Shown: positions 57,337 to 64,000 of the stretch, in pieces
Numbering within the stretch: the stretch's first letter is position 1
Layout: every line of letters begins with the position of its first letter
NCBI GenBank assembly: GCA_963785765.1
Contig: CAWAWM010000008.1
Span: forward strand, 434,001 to 498,000
Source: DATBGO01 sp963785765
GTDB taxonomy: Bacteria; Actinomycetota; Actinomycetes; Streptosporangiales; Streptosporangiaceae
Length of the DNA: 64,000 nucleotides
Direction of reading: 5' to 3'
Made by a program: the position numbers and the translations under genes
Notes under the pieces: generated by a model
What the model saw: only the letters and a program-made list of their open reading frames with translations
Told to the model about the DNA's origin: nothing
The model's database searches: none

Positions 57337-58668
57337 ATGTTCGCGCGTGCGCTGCTGCGCCGCTTTCCCGTGCTCAGGTTCCGTGATTTCCGCCTCCTGC
57401 TGGCCGACCGGCTGCTGGCCCCGGCGGCCTTCGCGTTCTCCCTGGTCGGTGTCTCGTTCGCCGTTCTGGACGCGACCGGCTCGACCGCGCAACTGTCGTA
57501 CGTGCTGGCCGCGCAGATCGCGCCGTCGCTGGTCTTCACGGTCGTCGGCGGGGTGGTGGCTGACCGGCTGCCGCCGCAGCGAGTGATCGTCGCCGCTAAC
57601 GCGATGATCGCGCTGGGCGAGGGTACCTTCGGGCTGCTGGTCATCACCGGCCATCCGCGGCTGTGGCAGATGATCGCCCTGGAGATGGTGACCGGCACCG
57701 GCATGGCGATCTTCTACCCGGCCTCGCAGGCGCTGCTGCCCCGGCTGATCCCGGGCGAAATGCTGCAGCAGGCGAGCGCGGTGAGCAGGCTGGCCATGAA
57801 CGGCGGCCAGATGGTCGGCGCCGTGGTGGCCGGATTCTTCGTTGCGGCGTTCGGGCCGGGCTGGGCGCTGGCCATCTGCGGCGTGGGCCTGCTGAGCACC
57901 ATCCCGCTGCTGCTGAGCATCCGGGTCACCGGATTCGGCTATCACGAGCGCTCGGGCATGTTCCGCGACCTGCGGGACGGCTGGTCGGAGTTCCGGTCGC
58001 ACACCTGGCTGTGGGCGATCGTGGCCGAGTTCGGCGTGATCCTGATGGCCTGGTACGGAGCGTTCCAGGTGCTAGGTCCCGTGGTGGCGCGCGCGCACCT
58101 GGGCGGCCCGGCCGCCTGGGGCACGATCACCGCGGGCGAGTCGGTGGGCCTGATCATCGGCGGCCTGGTCTCGCTGCGGTTCACCCCGCGGCGGCCGATC
58201 CTGTTTGTGGCTGCCATCGGCGCGGCCATCGCGGTCTCGCCGCTGTCGCTGGCCATGCTCTGGCCGCTGTGGGTGATCTGCCTGACCGCCCTCGCCCTGG
58301 GCATCACCATGGAGATCATGATGGTCCAGTGGACCGTGGTCCTGGCCCGGCGTATCCCGCCGGACAAGCTGGCCAGGGTGTCGTCCTACGACGCCCTCGG
58401 CTCGGTCATGGCGATGCCGGTCGGCGCCCTGGTCGCCGGCCCGATCGCGGCGGCGATCGGGGTATCGACGGCACAGTACGGCGCGGCCGCGCTGATCGTG
58501 ATCGTCTCAGCGCTTGCTCTCATCCCGCGTGATGTGCGGCACGCCCGGGAGGACCAGCATGGGGCGTCCCAGCGCGCGCTGGCCGATGGCGCGCTGGCCG
58601 ATCTCGAGCTGGCCGGTCAGGCGACCAGTTCCGCGTCACCGGAGAACGTCGCCCACATCTCCGCGTAA
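57337..58668 (+). CDS. MFS transporter (12-TM, EntS/DHA3-like)
   Basis: 443 residues. PVLRFRDFRLLLADRLLAPAAFAFSLVGVSFAVLDATGS, then VVGGVVADRLPPQRVIVAANAMIALGEG (motif A), PASQALLPRLIPGEMLQQASAVSRLAMNGGQMVGAVVAGFFV, all typical of DHA3-type exporters of macrolides or siderophores. The last 60 residues are hydrophilic. The 3' end overlaps the convergent ABC gene by 52 nt; the tail ALADGALADLELAG may be a remnant of shared sequence. Substrate unknown. Confidence 0.88.
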   Translation: MFARALLRRFPVLRFRDFRLLLADRLLAPAAFAFSLVGVSFAVLDATGSTAQLSYVLAAQIAPSLVFTVVGGVVADRLPPQRVIVAANAMIALGEGTFGLLVITGHPRLWQMIALEMVTGTGMAIFYPASQALLPRLIPGEMLQQASAVSRLAMNGGQMVGAVVAGFFVAAFGPGWALAICGVGLLSTIPLLLSIRVTGFGYHERSGMFRDLRDGWSEFRSHTWLWAIVAEFGVILMAWYGAFQVLGPVVARAHLGGPAAWGTITAGESVGLIIGGLVSLRFTPRRPILFVAAIGAAIAVSPLSLAMLWPLWVICLTALALGITMEIMMVQWTVVLARRIPPDKLARVSSYDALGSVMAMPVGALVAGPIAAAIGVSTAQYGAAALIVIVSALALIPRDVRHAREDQHGASQRALADGALADLELAGQATSSASPENVAHISA

Positions 58669-61600
58669 CTGCCGCCGCGGGCGATCAGCTCATCGTGGGT
58701 GCCGGTCTCGGTCAGGGTGCCGTGCTCCATCACGATGATCCGGTCCGCCCGCGCCGCGGTGGTCAGCCGGTGCGCCACCACCAGGGTGGTGCGCCGGGCG
58801 GTGAGCTGCTCGGTGGCTTTGTTGACGGCAGCCTCGGCCGCCAGGTCGAGCGCCGCGGTGGCCTCGTCGAGCAGCAGAATGGCCGGGTTCACCAGGTAGG
58901 CGCGGGCCAGCGCGAGGAGCTGGCGCTGGCCCGCGGAGAGGTTGCGGCCGCGCTCGGTCACCTCGTGGCGGAAGCCGCCCGGCAGCCGCGCGACCATCTC
59001 GATCGCGCCGACCGCGCGGGTCGCGGCCTCGACCTCGGCGTCGCTGGCCTCGGGGCGGCCGTAGGCGATCGCGTCGCGCACCGTGCCGGGGAACAGGTAG
59101 GGCTCCTGCGGCACCACGCCGAGCTGCTGGCGGTAACCAGCCAGGTCGTAGTCGCGGACGTCGATACCGTCGATCAGCAGGCTGCCCGAGGTCACGTCGT
59201 AGAACCGGGCCACCAGCTTGACCAGCGTGGACTTGCCTGCACCGGTCTGGCCGACCAGGGCCACGGTCTCTCCGGGCGCGATCGACATGCTGACCCCGTC
59301 CAGAGCCTGCTGGGACTGCCCGTCGTAGCTGAAGTGCACATCGCGCAGCTCGATGCTGCCGCGCAGCCTGCCGTGCGGGATGATCGGCCGCGCTGCTTCG
59401 GGGGTGGAGGTCTTGGTGCGCAGCAGGCCGGAGATCCGCCGCAGCCCGACCGCCGCCTGCTGATAGCCGTCGAAGACCTGCGACAGCTGCTGGATGGGCG
59501 AGAACAGCAGGTCGATGTAGAGCAGGTAAGCGATCAGGCCGCCCGCCTTGAGCGCACCGCTCTGTACCTGGCCGGCCGCGGCGAACAGGACCAGCGCTCC
59601 GGCCACGGTCGAGAGCGCCTGCACGAACGGGAAGTACAGTGCGATGTAGCGTTGCGCGCGCAGCCGGGCCCCCAGGTAAGCCTCGGACAGGCCGGCGAAC
59701 CGGTCGGCGTTGACCTGCTCGCGGCGGTAGGCCTGCGCCACCCGCAGCCCGGCGATGTTCTCCTGCAGGTCGGCGTTGACCACGCTGACCTTCTCCCGGG
59801 CATCGCCGTAGGCCTTTGATGACTTGGCCCGGAACACCACCGTCACCGCGATCAGCACCGGCAGGATCGACAGCAGTACCAGGCCGAGGCGGATGTTGAT
59901 GAGCAGCAGCGCGATCAGGACCCCGATGAACGACAGCCCGGAGTTGACCATGGTGATCAGCCCGGTCTGCAGGAATGAGGAGAGCGCGTCCACGTCGGTG
60001 GTCATCCTGGTCATGATCCGGCCGGACAGCTCGCGCTCGTAGAAGTCGAGCCCGAGCCGCTGCAGGTGCGCGAAGATCTTCACCCGGAGCGCGTACAGCA
60101 GCCGTTCGCCGTTGCGGCCGACCACCGTGGTCTGCACCGAGTTGATCACCCAGTCGACCAGCACGATGGCCAGCGCGAGCAGCGCGATCATGACGACCAC
60201 CCCGAACGCCTTGGCCAGCACGCCGTTGTCGATGCCGCCCCGGACCAGCGCGGGCATCGCGATGCTGGCCAGCGCGTCCAGGCCGTCCAGGACCAGCCCG
60301 ATAGTCAGTGCGACTGCGAACGGCTTCAGCAGCCTGCGCAGCGTGAAGTGCGGATCCGGCGCGCGGGCCCAGGACTGGTCCACCGCGGGCACGTCGTTGG
60401 CGGGCGGCAGCGCGTCCACCTTGGCCAGCAGCTCCGGCGTGGGCGGCAGATCGGCCAGCATGCTGCTGCGACCGCCCCCGCCCGCACCCCGCAGCCGGCT
60501 CCCGCGGGCCGCCCCGTTCGTCAGACCGATGGCGGCCGCCGGGCCGGCCGCGCCCGCCGTCCCGCCTGCGCCGGCTGTACTCAGCGGGGCACTCAGCGCG
60601 GCACCGTCCGATGCCGCCTCCGGTCCCCACAGGCTCGGCGTCACCTCGCCCGCACGGCCGGCCGCCGCGTCCGCAGCGCGGTGCTCGGCGTCGCTGGAGT
60701 AGCAGTCAAGCTCGCCCGCGTCGATGCCCTCGGCATCATCGCCCGGGCCCGCCAGCAGCAGCCGGTACAGCGCGCAGCGCTCGGTCAGCTCCTCGTGGGT
60801 GCCCTCGTCGACCAGCCTTCCCTCGTCAAGCACCGCGATCCGGTTGGCCAGCTGCAGGGTGGACCGGCGGTGCGCGATGAGCAGTGTGGTCCGGCCGGCC
60901 ATCACCTTGCGCAGCGTGGCGTGGATCTGCGCCTCGACCCTCGCGTCGATCGCCGACGTGGCGTCGTCGAGAACCAGGATCGCAGGGTCGGTGATCAGCG
61001 CCCGGGCCAGCGAGACCCGCTGCCGCTGCCCGCCGGACAAGGTCAGGCCCTGCTCGCCGATCACGGTGTCGTACCCATTCGGCAGCCTGGCGATGAACTC
61101 GTCGGCCTCGGCGGCCCGGGCCGCGGCCACGATCTGCTCCATGGTGGCATCGGGCCGGCCGTAGGCGATGTTGGCCCGGACGCTGTCGGAGAACAGGAAG
61201 CTTTCCTCCAGGACCAGCCCGATCGAGGCCCGGAGCGAGTCGAGAGTGAGATCGCGGACGTCATGGCCGCCGACCCGCACCGCGCCGCCCCGCACGTCAT
61301 AGAACCGGGGGAGAAGCAGTGAGATCGTGGACTTGCCGGAGCCCGAGGTGCCGACCAGGGCCAGGGTCTCGCCCTGCCGTACGCGCAGCGACAGGCCGCG
61401 CAGCACCGGTTCGGAGGGCACGTAGCCGAAGGTGACGTCGTCGAGCTCGACATCGGGGGCGCCCTTCGGCAGCGGCACCGCGTCCGGCTTCTCGGTCAGG
61501 ACCGGCCGGGAGTCGATCACCTCGTACACCCTGATCACGCTGGCCCGGGCCTCCTGGCCGATCGTGACCAGCGCGGACAGCGCACGGACCGGGCCGACCA

Positions 61601-62630
61601 TCTGGGCCAGGTACGCCGAGAACGCGAAGAACGTGCCGATCGTGATCGAGCCCTGGATCGCCAGCCAGCCGCCGAGTGCGAGCACGCCGACCTGGCCGAG
61701 CGCCGGGACAGCCTGCAGCGCCGGGTTATAGCGGGCCATCAGCCGTACCGCGCGGACCCGAGACGCGTACAGCCATCGACTGGCGCCCTCGAGCCGTTCG
61801 ATCTCCTGCTCTTCCTGCCCGAAGCCCTTGACCACGCGCACGCCGGTAACCGCGCCGTCGACCACGCCGGCCACGTTGGCGGCCTGCTGCTGGGCGTCCC
61901 AGCTGGCCGGGAACAGCCGGGTCCTGGACCGGAGCGCGATGAACCACAGCGCGGGCCCGACCGCGAGCGCGATGACGGTGAGCAGCGGCGACAGGAACGC
62001 CATGATGACCAGGGACGCCACGAACAGCACCGCGTTGCCCAGCAGTAGCGGCATCATGCTGAGCAGGCCTTGCACCATGTTCAGGTCGGAGATCGAGCGG
62101 CTCACGATCTGGCCGGTGTGCAGCTGGTCCTGGCGTGCCCCGTCCAGCCTGGACAGCGAGCCGAACAGTTCGGTCCGCAGGCTGTGCTGGACATCGAGGG
62201 ACAGTCGGCCGCCGCGATACCTGCGCACGTAGACGCCACCGAAGTTCAGCAGTGCGGCGATGATCAGCAGGACCGCCCCGGGCCAGATCGGCTCCTTGTG
62301 GGCCAGGATTGAGTTGTCGATGATGTCTCGCTGGATCAGCGGGATCACCGCGGTGACGGCCGTGGCTAGCAGGGTGCCGCCGAGCGCCATCAGCACCAGG
62401 CTGGGATACCGCCAGCAATGCGCCGCCAGCCGTCGCAGCCACCGGTCCTGAGAACTGGCTCCGGAGCGGGCTACCGGCTGGTTGCCGCCGTCCGCCGCTG
62501 GCTTGTCATTGGCTGGCTTGTCGTTGGCTGGCTGGCGGTTGGCTGCCTTGTCATTGGCCGGCTGGCCGTTTACCGCGCCATCTCGGGGCGAGTCGTTCCG
62601 CTCCGGTCGACCGGATCCGTTCGCGGTCAT
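58617..62630 (-). CDS. fused double ABC exporter (two TMD-NBD units in one chain)
   Basis: 1337 residues. N-terminal 55 are a polar PANDK-repeat extension. TMD1 spans about 75-370, NBD1 about 395-640 (Walker A GTSGSGKST near 428, LSGGQRQR, Walker B ILVLDDATSAID near 553). A 150-residue Ala/Gly linker follows, then TMD2 (about 800-1080) and NBD2 (GQTGAGKST near 1128, LSAGQRQL, ILLLDEATAALD near 1253). The catalytic Glu is Asp in NBD1 and the signature is LSAGQ in NBD2, so one of the two ATP sites is degenerate, as in heterodimeric exporters. Its start overlaps the MarR stop as ATGA. Probable drug or lipid export. Confidence 0.93.
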   Translation of the reverse strand: MTANGSGRPERNDSPRDGAVNGQPANDKAANRQPANDKPANDKPAADGGNQPVARSGASSQDRWLRRLAAHCWRYPSLVLMALGGTLLATAVTAVIPLIQRDIIDNSILAHKEPIWPGAVLLIIAALLNFGGVYVRRYRGGRLSLDVQHSLRTELFGSLSRLDGARQDQLHTGQIVSRSISDLNMVQGLLSMMPLLLGNAVLFVASLVIMAFLSPLLTVIALAVGPALWFIALRSRTRLFPASWDAQQQAANVAGVVDGAVTGVRVVKGFGQEEQEIERLEGASRWLYASRVRAVRLMARYNPALQAVPALGQVGVLALGGWLAIQGSITIGTFFAFSAYLAQMVGPVRALSALVTIGQEARASVIRVYEVIDSRPVLTEKPDAVPLPKGAPDVELDDVTFGYVPSEPVLRGLSLRVRQGETLALVGTSGSGKSTISLLLPRFYDVRGGAVRVGGHDVRDLTLDSLRASIGLVLEESFLFSDSVRANIAYGRPDATMEQIVAAARAAEADEFIARLPNGYDTVIGEQGLTLSGGQRQRVSLARALITDPAILVLDDATSAIDARVEAQIHATLRKVMAGRTTLLIAHRRSTLQLANRIAVLDEGRLVDEGTHEELTERCALYRLLLAGPGDDAEGIDAGELDCYSSDAEHRAADAAAGRAGEVTPSLWGPEAASDGAALSAPLSTAGAGGTAGAAGPAAAIGLTNGAARGSRLRGAGGGGRSSMLADLPPTPELLAKVDALPPANDVPAVDQSWARAPDPHFTLRRLLKPFAVALTIGLVLDGLDALASIAMPALVRGGIDNGVLAKAFGVVVMIALLALAIVLVDWVINSVQTTVVGRNGERLLYALRVKIFAHLQRLGLDFYERELSGRIMTRMTTDVDALSSFLQTGLITMVNSGLSFIGVLIALLLINIRLGLVLLSILPVLIAVTVVFRAKSSKAYGDAREKVSVVNADLQENIAGLRVAQAYRREQVNADRFAGLSEAYLGARLRAQRYIALYFPFVQALSTVAGALVLFAAAGQVQSGALKAGGLIAYLLYIDLLFSPIQQLSQVFDGYQQAAVGLRRISGLLRTKTSTPEAARPIIPHGRLRGSIELRDVHFSYDGQSQQALDGVSMSIAPGETVALVGQTGAGKSTLVKLVARFYDVTSGSLLIDGIDVRDYDLAGYRQQLGVVPQEPYLFPGTVRDAIAYGRPEASDAEVEAATRAVGAIEMVARLPGGFRHEVTERGRNLSAGQRQLLALARAYLVNPAILLLDEATAALDLAAEAAVNKATEQLTARRTTLVVAHRLTTAARADRIIVMEHGTLTETGTHDELIARGGSYAEMWATFSGDAELVA
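62500..62574. repeat. 15-nt tandem repeat, 5 units
   Basis: Units of GGCTTGTCATTGGCT type encode the PANDK/QPANDK pentapeptides near the N-terminus of the ABC exporter. Confidence 0.85.
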
Positions 62631-63226
62631 TCGGCGCCCTGGCCGGTGGGTCGCCGCGCGGCTGGTTGCGCGGGTTGCTGGCTGACTGTCTTTTCTTCCG
62701 TACCGGGTGACGCGGCCCGGTCACTCTGGTCAGCTGGTCCAGGCCGCGGACCGGCCGCGGCCGGCCTGGATCGGCGCAGATCTTCGAGGGCCGAATCGAT
62801 GGTCGCGAACGCGTCCAGGACCTGGTCCGCGTCGGCCGTAGCGCCGAGCAACCGGTCGAGCCAGGCACAGTACGCCGCATCGGCCCGCTCAAGCGCCGCG
62901 TGCCCGGCCGGGGTCAGGCACAGCCGTACCACCCGGCGGTCACTGGGCTCCGCGTCGCGCCTGACATAGCCCGCCGCGACCAGCCCGTCGGCGGTGGCGG
63001 TCAGGGTCGGCTTGGCGACGGCCAGCCGTTCGGCGAGCCGGGCGGAACGCTCGCCGCCCGCGCCAGCTAGCTTCAGGATCCGGTACTGCTGCGGAGTCAG
63101 GCCAGCCTGAACGCGCTCAAGCCCGCGAAAAAGCCGCATGATGGTCAGCACGAGTTGCGATACGTCCTCCGGCGCCATAGCCGGCCGGTCGTGCCCGTTC
63201 AGGTCGCCGTGATGGTCGCCAGTCAT
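62627..63226 (-). CDS. MarR family transcriptional regulator of the ABC exporter
   Basis: 199 residues. DVSQLVLTIMRLFRGLERVQAGLTPQQYRILKLAGAGGERSARLAERLAVAKPTLTATADGLVAAGYVRRDAEPSDRRVVRLCLTPAGHAALERAD is a complete MarR winged helix at about 20-115. The C-terminal 45 residues are polar and non-conserved. It is coupled to the ABC gene by an ATGA overlap, so it most likely represses its own operon until a ligand, perhaps the exported drug, binds. Confidence 0.9.
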   Translation of the reverse strand: MTGDHHGDLNGHDRPAMAPEDVSQLVLTIMRLFRGLERVQAGLTPQQYRILKLAGAGGERSARLAERLAVAKPTLTATADGLVAAGYVRRDAEPSDRRVVRLCLTPAGHAALERADAAYCAWLDRLLGATADADQVLDAFATIDSALEDLRRSRPAAAGPRPGPADQSDRAASPGTEEKTVSQQPAQPAARRPTGQGAE

Positions 63227-63360
63227 CCGTTCCGCCAGTCGCCAGTCATCCGTTCCGCCAGTCGCCAGTCGCTGCGTTGCGCCAGTCGTCGCGTTCTGCC
63301 AGTCCCCAGTCGTCGCGTCCCGAACTGGGCCAGTCAGGCCTGCACTGCGAGTCGCCAGTC
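63217..63360. repeat. degenerate GCCAGTC repeats at the MarR start and promoter
   Basis: GCCAGTC recurs about nine times, partly as a 23-nt unit CGCCAGTCGCCAGTCATCCG. The array begins inside the MarR start codon region and fills its upstream side. The rest of the 410-nt gap 63227-63636 is AT-richer toward 63480-63550 and probably holds the promoter of the DUF222 gene. Confidence 0.7.
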
Positions 63361-63636
63361 GTTTCCGCTGGTCGTCCCGCTTCCGCGAGACCGGTGGCTG
63401 TTTGGTGCGTCAGCCGTACAGTTCGGTAGTCTAACAAAAAGCCGCAAGTGGTCGGCTGGGCTGACGTCGGCTGGGCTCGCGCGAGACGCTGCACGGCGCT
63501 GAAAATCATTCGAGATTGTCCTAGCCCACTGCTATTATTCATACATAGATTCGAACTGCGGTCATCGTCTTCTCGGCACTCGTCCGCAGGTAACCGCCCG
63601 CATGCGACACCCCGGCTACTCCAGGGAGATGGGCAT

Positions 63637-64000
63637 ATGTGCGAGTTAGGTCAGCCTCCCGCGGCGCCGCCGTCCGCCGCGTCAGCCGCGTCCGCGCCGC
63701 CTGCGTCTGCTGCTGATGCGGTGGCGATGGCGCGGGCCAGCCTGGCGTGGCTGGCCCGCGCGGATGCGGCTGGGCTGACTGCCGCGGAGCAGGCGGATTG
63801 CCTGCGGGCGCTGGAGGCCGCCGAGGCGGCGCATACCGCGGCGCGGGCCCGGGTGCTGGCCGCGTTCCACGCCGGGAACGGCTGCCAGGACGACGGGCAC
63901 GGGTCGGCGAAGAGCTGGCTGCGGTGGCAGACCCGGATCACCACGAACGCGGCGGCGACGGCGATGGCGTGGATGCGGCGGCTGGGCGCGCACCCCGCCG
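63637..64000 (+). CDS. DUF222 domain protein (probable HNH endonuclease), N-terminal part, cut by window edge
   Basis: 121 codons from ATG at 63637. After a Pro/Ala-rich start, SLAWLARADAAGLTAAEQADCLRALEAAEAAHTAARARVLAAFHAGNGCQDDGHGSAKSWLRWQTRITTNAAATAMAWMRRLG matches the DUF222 helical domain that in actinobacteria precedes a C-terminal HNH nuclease; the latter would lie outside the window. These genes are multicopy in many genomes and sometimes linked to mobile DNA. Function is unproven. Confidence 0.85.
   Translation, partial: MCELGQPPAAPPSAASAASAPPASAADAVAMARASLAWLARADAAGLTAAEQADCLRALEAAEAAHTAARARVLAAFHAGNGCQDDGHGSAKSWLRWQTRITTNAAATAMAWMRRLGAHPA

Noticed and set aside
63548..63570. LexA/SOS box before the DUF222 gene
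   Set aside because: TCGAAC is present but the partner half is GTCATC rather than GTTCGA, so only one half-site matches.
1..64000. tRNA, rRNA, insertion sequences, phage or integrase genes
   Set aside because: None recognised on either strand by reading; the DUF222 gene at the right edge is the only family sometimes tied to mobile DNA.

Overview
The window is GC-rich DNA from a high-GC Gram-positive actinobacterium. GTG and TTG starts are common, genes are tightly coupled by ATGA/GTGA overlaps, and several families typical of Actinomycetota are present: an LLM-class F420-dependent oxidoreductase, a WS/DGAT acyltransferase, a LysM/Rpf-like secreted protein, an ECF factor with a SnoaL tail and a DUF222 protein at the right edge. 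I cannot place it to genus. No rRNA, tRNA, CRISPR array, insertion sequence or prophage was recognised.

Layout. 1-9200: threonine catabolism (tdh-kbl, kbl cut by the edge), a secreted lipase behind a perfect palindromic operator, a HAD hydrolase, a PaiB-like FMN protein, an S66 carboxypeptidase, a DedA protein, an F420 oxidoreductase and a beta-tyrosinase-like PLP lyase. 8500-22100: a block recalling mycobacterial dormancy genes, with two universal stress proteins, a DHA2 exporter, a WS/DGAT with a lysine-rich tail, and a six-gene operon (22091 down to 14375) for a membrane complex related to hydrogenase-4 and complex I. That complex has lost both Ni-binding CxxC pairs and all cysteines of the proximal Fe-S cluster, and its large subunit is frameshifted. 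22300-26900: a DUF1905 protein, a small conserved protein, a MarR regulator, a SulP transporter and the LysM protein.

26900-42600: a large catabolic cluster. It holds a FAH-fold hydrolase, M24 peptidase, several SDRs (one frameshifted), APC permease, sulfotransferase, 2-hydroxyacid dehydrogenase, FCD-type GntR regulator, acetoacetate decarboxylase-like protein, VOC protein, mutarotase-like protein and LutABC. Five intergenic sites share the palindrome GCTATAGC flanked by AT(G) and CG(T), which suggests one regulon, with the GntR protein as the natural candidate. FAH hydrolase, SDRs, mutarotase and lactate oxidation together would fit a non-phosphorylative deoxysugar route ending in pyruvate and lactate; this is inference.

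42300-64000: an SDR/DUF2867 protein overlapping lutC tail to tail, a secreted S33 hydrolase, nitronate monooxygenase, a DHA2 exporter with a divergent HxlR regulator, a DUF3995 membrane protein, an ECF sigma factor with an adjacent hydrolase, YjbQ, a form II CO-dehydrogenase-like molybdoenzyme (L-S-M), an MFS exporter, a MarR-controlled fused double ABC exporter, and the start of a DUF222 gene.

A theme across the window is short in-frame tandem repeats (mostly 15 nt, giving pentapeptides) in tails and linkers of about ten unrelated proteins.
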